From Litoditis marina (lineage: Eukaryota > Nematoda > Chromadorea > Rhabditida > Rhabditidae), in contig OZ038435.1 in NCBI GenBank assembly GCA_964036275.1, forward strand, positions 3,844,001 to 3,908,000: a stretch of DNA of 64,000 bases, written 5' to 3'. The position numbers were made by a program, and so were the translations under genes. Shown piece after piece: positions 10,983-23,900 of the stretch. Numbering within the stretch: the first letter of the stretch is position 1; each line of letters begins with the position of its first letter. A model generated the notes under the pieces. That model was not told where the DNA came from. It saw nothing but the letters and a program-made list of their open reading frames with translations, and ran no database searches.

Positions 10983-13900
10983 ATGTTGGCGAGCTCTATT
11001 TGGTCGAATGATACTTCCTCTGTTGAAGTTGGCAAGAGGTCCAACAATCCCATATTCACGGACGCATGGGTAAGTAGATGACAATTATTGTAATGAAAAG
11101 CAGTATTGAAATGATGATAATGTGTTATATTTCATTGAAAGATGGGTATATCCCTGTGAACCAGGAAAACTCAGTGATGTACCGCGGATTTTGGGTTTTG
11201 TGATTCTTGCTCATTCATACTTGTTTTATTGAGTGATCGCCAGCCTGATCAACATGGTTTCATTATGACATGTGTTCAAGAATTCTGAAAAATATGAAAA
11301 TGCTAACAAAGTGTTAATTTTCCTCCAACGCTCTCTCCAAATGCCGCGCAAAGGGGTTTGAGCGGGAACTTGAAAGTTCAACGGAGTTGTTGATTTTTTT
11401 GCAACTAGATTTTTGTTTGCTTCCAAAGTTTTGCCAATGTGCTCTGCTAAGTTGTTTTAACAATAAAGTTGCACAGACTTGGCTAGAAGAGACGTGTTCT
11501 GAGTTGGATTTATCCCATTTAGCGGTCCGCAACATTGATCTTGAGTGTTATATATTTATCATTATCTATTTTTTTGTGTTTTTTTAGAAAGATTTCCTGG
11601 GCGGTTCTCCTATAACTTCTACAGCATTCGAGCACCCGGCGAAGCAGATCCTGCAGTTCGACGATGGGAAATACTTGGCACAGAAGGTACTTTTTCATGG
11701 CCTTGGCTGATCTTGTCTCACTTAGAAAACTATGCGCAGTTCTTGGATTCCCCGGCTTTTTTAAAATAATTATTTTAAAAAAGCCGGGGAATCCAAGAAT
11801 TGCGCATAGTTTTCTGTATAGTTGAGATTCTATCATCTTGGAAGGACCGTCGTTACATACCTGTTTTGATTTATAGGCTGTTTCCACTTAGTTGTAAGTG
11901 GTGCGTGGTCTTTGAATGTACATGCAACTGACAGGTCTTTAAGTTACATGGAGTTGTTATGCCGTCCCATTAAGAGTTTCATTTCGTTCTTTCATAATAT
12001 GTCTTGGATCATTAAGTCTGAGAATAGGAGGATGTTCTAACAACGAAAGAACATAGTTCTGGGACCGCTAAAGTTGGTGGGAAAGTAAAAACGCGATGTA
12101 GCGTTAGGAGATGTTACTCTTTTTGTGAATGTGTCAGCAGCTAGGATGTATAGATTAATACATTTATGTTTACGCAGAAATTTCTCTGTTAATAAAATTA
12201 TTGCAGGCAGCACGGACGCGTCCTTCAAAGCAGGTCCTGCAATACAAGACTCCTTCAACATCTTCCGTGAAGTCTTCTCACACCCTGAATAGGCCTTGTC
12301 ATCTTGCCAGTACTCATACGGTCAGTTTTATAACAGCTTGGTGGTTGCCACTTCGCTCGTTCAGACCACCAGTCGCCACATTCACCGAACCAAAATAAAG
12401 GTGGAGAAGGTGCAGGCAAGCGAGAATCTGCTGTGATTTGGAGTTGTTTGACAATTTTCATTGTTCTGCATACGATTACTGCACACTTCCATGCAGACCA
12501 TTGTGTACGCAATATTCTGAGGCGTTTTAGTAGATTCTTAGGTTTGTCAATCTGGGCTGTCTCCCATGACGTACCTGTTTCGTACCGATTAAGTATTTCA
12601 CGCTCAAAAGCAATTTTAGTAGAGTACATCTTGTATTGATAATATATTTGTTTTTAGGAGCCCAACCGGCGGCGTGATGCTCACTGTACCAAGCAGCTGC
12701 TTCAGCACAAGAGTTTCTGCTCTTCGGATGGATTTTTAGGAAGAGACACCTGTAGTCCCTTCGACTACGATTGTGGACTTTCTGAGGTATGTGTGTGATT
12801 TGGCTAGCATTAAAATGTTCTCTGTCATTGGCTTCGCTTTCTAGACAACACGACGTACACGTTCATAACAGTATAGCACTGTAAACAACGCTATAAACAT
12901 GGACCGTGGCAATATTCGCGATACCCAGAAATAATTAAAGGGTTATTCATATCCGCTCACTGTTTTTCAAATAAGTGTTTTCCAGTTTAGTGTTATCTCA
13001 TGTTCAATCAAAGGTTTCCCGAGTGGTTTACTTGTTGTTTAGTGGCAAGTTGGTCATTGATTGTTCCAAAAAGCTACTTGTTTTTTCATAGCAGCTCCCT
13101 GAGTGTTATTTTATTATTAGCTATCTCATTTTCCGCTTTCAGTCCTCTTCAAACAGCTACCAGTCTGATGGTGACGTGAAGCAGTTTCTCGCCCGAAAGC
13201 CGGCCGGACAAGTTCTCAACACTTTTTCGGATAGGAACAGTTCTTGCAGTTCATCATCGACTTCTTCAGATCACGATTTTGCTACCACGGTATGTTTACT
13301 ATGATGAGATTGCAAATTCGAATTGTAATTGTCCTGGTTATTTACTGTTAGTATAACTGCCTCTCTGGATTCTTAAGGTGAGCAGCTCATATTTCGTTTG
13401 TCGTTCCGTGTTTGGTGGAGATATGGCTCTGTCTAGTTTGAATTACTGGTCTACATTATGAGGACTAGGGAAGCCCAGCAGCTGAATGGCGAAACGAACA
13501 CCAAAACGTTGTTGTCATGAGGGTGCCATTTGTCATACTGTTCAACAATCACCAGCCCACTTTCCGTTAGCGTTTAGGTTAATTACTGTACGTTACATTT
13601 TCCTATTTGTGCGCACCCTCCAGGACAATTTCATTCCTTTTTAGGATCGTCGTGCCAAGATGATTAGCGAAGCTGTGCCCTTCAAGCAACTTCTACAGTA
13701 CAAGCCGAAGAGCGAGCGGAACACCTATGTTCCGTACTCGACGGGAGCTCCACCGGGTTGCCCGGTTACGGTACGGCCTATTCTACAAAGAGACCGGTAT
13801 TTCATGAACCCCGAAGCAATCAATCTGGTCAACCTCCTTGTAACCAGGAGTTCGTATTAGCTCTCATATGTGACAGACACCAAATCATCTGGCCAGATAG

Positions 13901-14957
13901 GTTCTCCAAGAGTCTGTTGTAATTCCCTTCAAAGAAAATTTGTGGGGCTCTATTTTCCAAATTGCAGTTTGTTATCGGCCAATTTACATCTACAGTTAAA
14001 CTTTCCAATTGTTCGTTTTGGTGAAAACTGACGAGGCACGTTTGCATTTATGTAAGTGGTGAGATTATACAAAGGGCTTGCAGGATTCTGGTTATGTGAG
14101 CCGTGTCGTTCCCACCATCTCTCATCGTCGTACTGCGAGCCAATCCTCTCCAATGAATGGATCGTTTGGTTCTTCATCTTCTTCCGACCACGAGCACAGC
14201 TCGTTTGAGGTATCCTTAGGTTCATGTCAAACAAATTCGTTCCTCACAAAATATGCATACCTTGCTCCGTGTCAGCGAATTTGATTTTGCAAGAGTTATT
14301 TGTGTACTTATACAAATGCGGACGCTGTTTCTACCTTCATCGTATAGGATATGCATGTTGTGAGATTGGAATTTGTTCCACGGTTTAATACAATTGCTGT
14401 CGACGGAGGGGAGGGGGAATACATCGCTTATAGTTGACGGACAACTGATGCGATTTGAAGTTCAATGCGACATCACACGCTTGCTTCTAACCAGGCCATA
14501 TTTTGTAAGCTCAAGTAGCCATGTAAGTTACATGATCGATTTTTCAATACGTAATATCTGTCTCAGTTTTCAATAGTCTTTCTGTATTTCGTTTGCTTTC
14601 AATGGTACCATTCAGTTCTTCAAAAATGGGCAAGGAAACTGCCGGACCAAGAGTAGCAGAAGTGATTTGTTTTCCATTCAACATTCGTCCTTGTGACTTA
14701 CATGGCTAATTGAGCTTACAAAATACGGCCACAGATTTAGTGCTTAAACTACAAAGTTACGTGCGTTATCCAGCTCTAGGAAATGTTTCCATTGATAATT
14801 GAAAGTGATAAACTCGCAGAGCTATCGTGCATGATGTCGTTCTTAACTTATCGGATAAGCTGTTGCGTAGTAGTGATTGCTTTTAGCATTATTTCTATGT
14901 ATTTTTTTTCAGTTTCTCGACGTTTCGAATGATGTTTGCGATCCTCGCCGCGTATAG
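10983..14957 (+). CDS. Unrecognised Ser-rich protein with a repeated KQ-x-L-Q motif
   Basis: Eight exons (10983-11069, 11588-11686, 12207-12320, 12658-12786, 13143-13289, 13645-13770, 14084-14209, 14913-14957) join in frame to 290 residues. Every intron is phase 0. Exons 2 to 6 each carry one related motif: AKQILQFDDGK, SKQVLQYKTPS, TKQLLQHKSF, VKQFLARKPAG and FKQLLQYKPKS. Between them the chain is rich in Ser, Asp and basic residues (for example SSSSSTSSDHD), with no signal peptide, membrane segment or globular domain that I recognise. It looks like a mostly disordered nuclear or cytoplasmic scaffold with five short linear motifs, but its function is unknown. The same frame is open up to an ATG at 10773; I prefer 10983 because the upstream part overlaps the GC and CCAAT boxes. 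The last two exons are the least certain. Confidence 0.72.
11724..11815. repeat. Near-perfect 92-bp palindrome in intron 2
   Basis: The two ~46-bp halves are reverse complements, with AAAACTATGCGCAGTTCTTGG outermost and GCCGGGG plus an A/T-rich tip inside. There is essentially no loop. It is a minimal foldback element within the intron between 11686 and 12207 and would form a long hairpin in the pre-mRNA. Confidence 0.9.
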
Positions 14958-15863
14958 CTTGTTGGTAAGTTACTTACACTACCTAGATTGCAGAAGTGTC
15001 TAGGTATATCCATGTTCATATTATCATTCTTGCTGTAACAATGTTTTCGCCTGTCACTAACGAATCGTATACCAAGTGCAAGAGAGTTGTGAACAAGTTT
15101 TTTTTAGCAGGAGTTTCACATTTTGTGAGTGTTAGGTGTAATCAAGGCGTTTTTTCTTAAAATCGTTACAAGAGATCCGGTAGATTCTTCAGTACTACAA
15201 ACTTCGTTCTATTCATCTATTTCCAGGTGTTTATTGCCTGAGGAGGAGATCTGGTTATGATGCGTCTCTTCTGTTATTGCATTCTTTTGTTTCCCTGTCC
15301 CATTTCTTGTGTTATTCAGAGTTTTTATTTGTTTTGTTGTTTTTATAGTTTCTTTTATAAATCTTATATCTATGCGTTTCATTAATGGTTTTTGAAGGAA
15401 AATACTTCTGAAAAAGTACAAATGTTGCATGGCCATATTCAGTGTTGGCATTCGAGTTGGGATTGCTTGGCAAAAATGAATTGACTTGTCTTTCATCGAA
15501 CGGCATAAAGTTAGCCAATCATGGGGACCTTAGTTCGTTAATGTAAGTAAATGATTATTCGATGTCTTGTTCCATATAATTACTATGATGTTTAACATTT
15601 TCGGATCACATATTTATCGTTAATCGAACAAAATATCAACAATTGCAGGAAAATCGCGAATCCAGTAGTAAAACAATACAACTCGTAACGATAATGAGAT
15701 AACAAACAGAAAACAGATTATTTCCGTTCTAGAACGTTTCTGCGAAACTTGCTGCAAATAAAATCTAAGAACTACCGAGATCAAAAACAGCTACACTGAC
15801 TAACAAAACAAAATACACATGGGGCTCAGAGAAAACTATCTGAGAATCACGAATGAATCCGTC
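14958..15863. other. Convergent 3' region between the motif gene and Argonaute
   Basis: The region probably holds the spliced 3' UTR of the plus-strand gene. A good donor (GTAAGT) lies about 8 bases past the stop codon, with an acceptor TTCCAG near 15225, then another donor at 15543 and acceptor at 15647-15648, then AATAAA at 15757. The Argonaute 3' UTR on the other strand must start at 15863 and may overlap it. No further gene is seen. Confidence 0.45.
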
Positions 15864-17920
15864 TCAAACATATCGAATGTGCGAGAGGCGATGTTTGTGT
15901 CGGTACTCCAGGAGGTTGGTTAGCTCGTCCCAGCCAACTTCCACCACTCCCGAGTTGTCGTGTCTAAATAGTTACAGATGACTGAATCACATCGGGGAAA
16001 CATTTGTGGCATCTATAAACTTAATTGTAGCAGTTTTCAACCAATCTACCACTTTTTTTTCAGAAGTCGGCGAATTTTCAATTATATTTGTTCGAGAGTA
16101 AGAGTAATCCGAAATGGGGGCAATAGCTGAACAAGGTTAGCATCTTCCATGGAAAAAAGCGAAACGCTACTGATCTCCTGTAGATGATTTCGCAATAACT
16201 GCAGCAATTCTGGAACAGTTATTGATCCCCCGCCTGAGTAAAGGAAAAGGTTAAGGATCACCCGGTAAGGTTAGAGAAGCACGAGACTAACCTATATGCC
16301 TTGAACAGAGATGCGCCTCGGTCGGCCAATTCGTGTGCCACCAAGGCCGGGGTGGGGGACGACGTCGGCGAGTTGGTGATCTGAATCATAACAGAACTCA
16401 ATTAATCAAATTTGATCTAAAATCGATTTAGATTCGAACACCTATAGGTTTCACATTTGAGTAGCGAGACTCAACTCTTGATCATGATTCACTTTTAGAA
16501 ACGCTCACAAGTTCGAAAACAAATTGACTGAGCTACTTGGCATTGCTAAGAGTAACTATTAACAATCAACAATAAGAATAGTTCGGGACTTGCGAACAAT
16601 TTGACATTCTTTCAGTATTCAACTTTCGCATTCACACGTTAGATATTCTATTCTAAACCCGAACCTGGTGCAGATTGCAGCAGGTAGTGATGAGTGAGAT
16701 CATCTCTTCGTCTGTTCGCTCCTCATCATCTCGTAGAATAATGAACGAGGGAACTCGTGCTGTTCCCTGTAATCAACAGAATAGAGGTGGACGTTATGAT
16801 CGTACACTAGTACTAGGTCCGTACAGTAGGACAGGACTGCCAGAAAAATGTTCGAAAACGAGCTAACCTTCCGGGCAATATGGGAGAATTCGCTATTATT
16901 GACTAAAAATAATCAATTACAGGTACTTTAATAGTCACACTTTACTGGTATGTGACTTCGGGACATCCTCACTCAATTCAAAGAGAGCCTCTCACATTCC
17001 TATGGAGTTTAATACTGAATTAAATATGTACTCCATGTAGCACGTTACGGTTGGCGCAAATAAAGTATGTTACATGTGTTCTTCTCTTGTAACGGTCTAA
17101 AGTTGTAGCAGGAAAAAGCTGAGAAAACGAGACAAGAAATAGAGGAGGATCTCGTTTGTCAGACTTAGAGTGGAGAGGAAAAATCGTAATACCTGAATTG
17201 CGTGATGTGCCTGGATGAAGAGCTCTCTCTTGCCATATGTTGCTACCAACTGGCTGACAGATGTGTCCACACGACAATTCTAGAAAATGGGTGTTTAGGA
17301 AAAATCAATTATGAGAATAAAAACAGTTCGCGAAGCCCATTCTATCCACGTAAAAACAGCAGGCTATGTAGATAGTTGTATTTAACGCTGCAATTATGCA
17401 CTAATATCCCGGTTGAAAGGCTGTGGAAATGCAACCTGAAACATCGAATGAGCCTCAGAGGAACACGGGCGCTCGAGCAATAAGTATAACTCAACTTTCA
17501 TGCCTCCATCTCACAACTTGCCATCTAAAGGTCTTACTCCAAATCCTTTTTTTGTTGACTTAAAAACAACAACTTCCCTAGGCAGCTAGTCACCAATCAC
17601 AAAAAATCTCTTAAGCTGGAGGGGCCGACTGACTGAACGACGGAGGGATTCTGGTGTCAATTACAGCCTACCACGTGAGCGATTGAAAGTTACCTCCGGC
17701 GCAGTACTGGCTCCACTACGGAAGAACCGTGTATTGTGTCGCTTCTTAACCAGGATCAGAGTGAACTTGACCCTCGAACGACATCCCTGTTCTTGGAGAA
17801 CTTGGGTGACCGCTCGCTCGATGGCTTCGCCTTCCCGCACAGCCTGTAGCAGAAGTGAACACTAGTACAAAATTACGAACCCACTTTACAATCACTACTT
17901 TCAATCGTGCATCCAAATCT

Positions 17921-17957
<37 letters not shown>

Positions 17958-20900
17958 ATTGTGTGTATTGTACCATTTACTGCTAGCGAAACTCTTCAAA
18001 ATGCAGAAAACATATACCTGTATGGTCATTCACGGAATACAGAGTAAATGGTGTGTGATAGTTTATCAGTTGTTATAGATGTGTGACTAATCAGGATTTT
18101 AAGATTCGTTAGATTACTTGAAATCGTTACGAAATGGCCTGGCCCTCTATATATCTTCGCTTCGGAATTCACCATTCACTCAGTTGGAGTGCCACATATT
18201 ACTCGCAATGTGGTAAGTCACGGGTTCCATCGCAAATAAACTCTATTCTCTAATATCTTATCGTTATCCTGACCAAAGCAATTAACTATACCTCTTTCTC
18301 TTGTCCATCCGAGACAGCGTCGCGGAAAATGATGACACGACTGGGCGGCCCCCTGTACTCCATGAAACGAACCAGACTCCAATTGGCGAACCTCTCCAGA
18401 ATTTCGCTATCAATCTGTCAAATACCAATACTCCCGAAATACTTGGACGTAGGGCTGTTGAAGGACATTTGATTAGAAAAAAAAACTTTTAAAGATTTTA
18501 AGAGTCGAGTCGAGAACTGGAAATTCTGAACTTGATCAACAACTCTTGTTTAGGTATATCTATTGTTTATGTCGAAGAGAAAACAAGATACCTCTTCCTT
18601 CATTCCTTCGGTAAAGGCCATATCTCCCGTGAACTGATAGACATTCTCCGCCGCGTTGGCCGCCATCTGAACACAATTGGGTATTAAATTAAGACTTCCT
18701 GTCTGTCTCTCAGATGCCCCAGCCGTGTGGCCACTTCATACTTTTTTAGTTTGCGACAAATACATCGAGAAAAGTATCGTTATCGATTCAGTTACTGTAC
18801 TTATCGCACACAATCAATGATTATACTTTTCACTTGTTGCCGCCGACGACAAAAGAGTATGAAGAGGCTTGTAAAATCGACTGGTTCACAATAGCATTGG
18901 GTAACCACAACCACACATGACACATCAGTAAGGTGTGACTTTTCTGCGGTAAGAAGTACATTTTTTGACTATAGGATGAGCCACTTCAAAATTCTCGATT
19001 TCAAAAATTGCCATAAAAATAGTCAAAAATAGCCATCCCCTGTTAGAGAATGCTTTCAATTGTTGAAAAAGAGCATTTTTTAGGATGTTGTTCGGACCTC
19101 TTTACTACTATAACTGTTACTATAACGTACCCCGACCACGGAAGGAGTCCTCCTGTCCCTGTTCTGAACAGCAGGGTGACCGACATCCAGCCCGATCATG
19201 AAGGTCTTTTCATCTGCACTATCCAGCCAGCTCTTCTTCGACTCCCTGGTGACAAACAGAGAATAAGATGAATCAGCTGAATATAGGCGATACAAAGAAA
19301 TAGTGTATTCTAGAGTTCGGGAGCCCTTTAATACTGAAAATATCCCATCACCCCATGGGGTGATTTCTCACACCACAATTCTCACCAGCATTCAATTTGA
19401 CTCATACATCACACTCCTTCCCCTATTCCACAAGAATGATTGTATTTTTCAGTTACAAACCTGAAAACTCATGATTTTGCATAGAAAACAGGCCATTTTC
19501 CCCGATATTGGCGACACAGGTGATTTTTTTCTGACTATACGGACATAACTACTGGTGTATGCCCTCTCCTCTCTCTTCTCCACTCACCCTTCCTTGTCCG
19601 GACTCGATGTGTAGTTGAGACCGCCGGCCTTGATGTTCGTCTTTAGAGCCAGATTATTCAGCAGCGAGGGGTCCATACCGGATGGCATGTCCCTGCACAC
19701 AGTGTCAATGAGAATGTGCTGACTGGGCATATCGTATTGTTGCTCCTTCAACTTCAGGTACTCTAAAAATAAGCTTCATAGGTTGTGACTTGTCACGCTG
19801 AATGAGAAATCGAGGTTCGAGAAAATTTGACGCGAACCGAGCCAGTTATCTGTCAGGACCTATACCTGAGAGAAAAGTTCCCCTAACAGCCCATCCAATT
19901 TCGACAGTAACCCGGCGATTTCAAAAGTTCCAGAGAACTTTTCCATCAAAAACTGCCCACAACAGAGTGGAATCTTGCTACGGTTCTTGCTATGCCTATA
20001 ACCGACGATATCGTATACAACATGTCAAATAGTAACCAACCGTGCAGGAGTGGAGGACCGTTCCTTTCACTGAGAAGCATAACCAACGGTCGATCGTAAC
20101 CGCTGACGAGACCGAACTGGTGATTCACCCAGTCGTACGGCAATCGCAGATACTCTTCGGGACAAACACGCAGGTCCTGCAAGAATAGCCGCGATAAGAA
20201 TGACAGCTATCTTGAAAAATAATTAGATGTGTATACATTTTTGCTCACCAATACAATAGGTCAAATAATAGATCCTAAAGGATAGTTTTTAATTCGGTGC
20301 AACTTACTTTATTTGCCACCTTCATTCCCTTCTTCTCGTAGGTATCTGTGAGCTCTTTGAACGCGTCTCTGAAATATACAATCATTATAACTGGAAATGA
20401 AGAGCGCAGTGTTTTTATCGAACCCTTTAGAGTGTACAAATTACCTCGTATGATGATGGTTAGTATTAGGGTTGTTAATCGAGTTCAAAAAAAGGAAAAA
20501 TATAGAGTTCGACTCCACTCGAAAGTTTTCGAGTCGAGACTTTGAAAATCTTACGTAGTATCAAGTATCTACACACCTCACGTATGTCATGTTGGTTCGA
20601 TGAGATGGAACAACCAGGCACAGCAGATGACTGACGATACCTCCCTCTGAGAAGGCGCATAATTCGCCAGTCCAATCGCGCTGAAAAACTAATTAGTTAC
20701 AGAGCAACAAAAATGCTAACCGCCTTCGTCGGTTAAACACAAAACATCACCAAAAGCTTGGTATACCTTCTTTTGTCAGTAAAACTGTTCGGGAGATAAG
20801 CTAGTGGCTAATGCTACACAATCAAGGAACATAAACAATAAGATCAAGAATGGATCAGTGATTTGTCTAAAAAACGAAAAAAAAAAGATAATAATTGGCC

Positions 20901-23900
20901 ACGTGCCAATCACTAGACTCCGACGTACATAGACCAGAAACGAGAAACTCAGTGGAGATTTCATGTGTAAAAGTAAGGACAAGGTTAATAATATATTCTA
21001 CGTTTCCAACCTTTTGATCAGTAAGAGGAACTTTTTCTCCTTTACCGAATGTGATCTCCGTGGCCGATCCGCGAGCCCCGGCTATCCAAGGAATCTGAAA
21101 TTCAGAAAAACAACCTTCAACCGAATATCAAGTAAAACTCTACAATCAGGATTCGTGACCATGTTTTCCGAAGAAAATTAGAATTATGATTAAAAAAACG
21201 GATTTTGTCTTGAATAACAGGGACATACTGCAGGTTAAGTCACTATGAGCGAAAGTGGCATATAAGCATATGAAACTTGTACTATTAATATAAGACCAGA
21301 ATCTAAAAGTCTGTAAGTGTATTTTCGTAAGAATAGTTTTTTCATTTTATTTTCGAATACAGAACTGAAATCTTACCTTTTGTTGTGGATCGTTCATGAT
21401 CTTGATACCGAACGCTTTCATGGTCTCATTTCCAGACAGTCCCAGCCTCTTGAAATGGCACACAATCTGATTGTAGCGCTCAGACGGCGAGGGGGCTTGG
21501 GGCTGCAAGGGCCATTATTAACAAATGTAAATTTGGAAAAAGAGTATATATACATATAATACATTGAAATAAACTACACATAAAGTCGCACACGACATAT
21601 AATCACCACTCACAACACTGGAGACTAGTTCGAGCTTGAACTTGGGAATCCTTTGATAGGGGGCGATTCTGAAGTACTCGAGGGGACACGGCTCCTTGCC
21701 ACCCTGATAAACCACAGCAGGCCAGGCGGGGAAGCTGAAACGCATTTAAATCATCTGTTATCAATTGTTTATTCTCTTCACTACTAAATAATACGATTAT
21801 CTCAACTAAAACACGACATTGACGGATGTTGTAAAAAGTACCTGAGTTTCCAATCGGTATTTGAAAAAACTACCTTGTTTACAAGAAAACTAAAACTTGC
21901 AACTTTGATCTGGTCAAAACCTATTATTTACTACACTTTATAGTTTGGTCAAAGATAAAACAACTGTAAATTTTTGTGAATAACAAATTCTAACTCAAAT
22001 TTCAGGTTTTTCTACAAAATCTACATAAAAACACTTCAGATTCTTCAGAAGCGAGATACTAGAAAGCAAGCTACGACCATACACAATACACAGGTGAATG
22101 CGTGAATGACGAAAAACACACCGGCATCTAGCATACTTTCGTCGATACGATGGCTGCTCTGCTGCACGCCAGTCCAGCCCGAGAATACGGTAGCTCCTGG
22201 TACCAAACTCTCTATTTGGGTTGGTGTTCCTTCCCTGCGCGCGCATTGTACAATGTAGCCCTGAAACATGAAAGTATGCATAACTCACCCATTAAATCAA
22301 GAATGAAAGAAAGATGCGAGTTAAACAACTGGGCAGGGGTGCATAAATCAGTGTATGCTAACTGATGCCACCTGCCAAGTAAGATTTGTCAAAAAGAGCG
22401 CAAAAACCTTTCTTCGTCATAACCGTCAGATCTATCGACCCGAATGAACTTAAAACCAACAAATTTTTCATCATATTTCTGTTGTTGAGATAGTTCATGA
22501 AGGGAAGGGACCAATAACTTTCCATAATTCAAAGATATTTAAATATCGCCGTATTTACAGGAAAGTACTCTATTAGCAGGCATTCAGAAGTCATACAAAC
22601 ACAGAAGCAAATGAAGAGAAACATATGTAGATAAACGGCTTCACTTTGTTCGAAATTTGTTGATGTGTAAACCTCACTGGAAAGTGTTAATAAACATCAC
22701 ATCTGCAGTCTATACGTGCTACAGAACATTGAAACTACTCATATTCATACCTGTGATGAACTCCTCGAACTTTCTCAACACACTCATATCTCCCCAGTCC
22801 GGACCATCGGTACCGTTTCTCAACAGAATGCATGCCAATTCCGAGAGAAGTTTCTCGTGAGCTATGCGGACTAGTCGTGCTGCAAAAACTCATTTACAGG
22901 ATTACATGTTACACGCACTGCCCATAATAATACTAAACTCATTTATCAGAAGCAGTAATGAAAGGCAATTTAGATTGGATTAGAAACGTCTCAGAGCCTA
23001 TGTAGAATGTATGAACCAGGTAACATAACTGTCATAAAAACCAATCATCTATTCTTTCTTAAATGAACTTTGATCGTAAATAACGGAAAGTTGTGAACTG
23101 ACAATCGATCTCTGCCACCAGCACAGGCTCGTTGTTGTTCTTTCCACCCACTACAGCTCTACATGACTTGTGAACAGCCGGGTAGATGGAACTCCAGAGA
23201 GACGCGAAACGGTCCTCTTTGTTCAGAGCGGCATCGGTCTCAGAACAGACGAGAATATCCTTGAACTGCTTATATCCACCACTGAGAATGAACGGATTAT
23301 CGATTATACCCAACACTTTTTCCGCCTTCCGTATTTTCGTTACTTTTCTTGTTTTGAAGACTAGTTGTAGGACTTTCCTGGAGAGTAGTCAATAGAGCTT
23401 GATTGCAAAATGAGAAAAACTGGTGTTATCTGCCCCCTCAGCCCAACATTCCAAACAAATACGGCGTTATCAGAATAACTGTTCACAACAAGAAAATGTA
23501 TATCAATAAAACGAACTAGATTATAGAGATGTTAAAAGTACCATACCTCGATATCGCAGAATGACTGGTAACCACTTCCAAGTAATTGATCAAAAGCGGA
23601 AGAGATTCGGCATCATGACATGAAGCCGAACTTTGTTCGAAACTAAAAACCAAAATACAATTTGAATAGATTCATCATTTCTGCCAACTATCCAAATTCG
23701 ATTTCTTCTGATAGAAATACCATTTACGGAAGTTTCCTTACTAGTCAGTCGAGATGAAGTATAATTGTCACATACCTGGGCAACCCCGAATCAGGGCGAA
23801 TATTAACTCGGATGTTGTCTTTGAATCTTCCCAACGCGTCATAGGCACTTTCGCTGATACAGGCTTGCAAATCAGACAGAGAATAGACCTTCTCCTGTAA

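Noticed and set aside
22403..22473. A possible extra Argonaute exon reading KYDEKFVGFKF on the minus strand
   Set aside because: With the phase left by the previous exon it gives a stop codon at once, and the flanking exons join in frame without it while restoring a good PAZ match.
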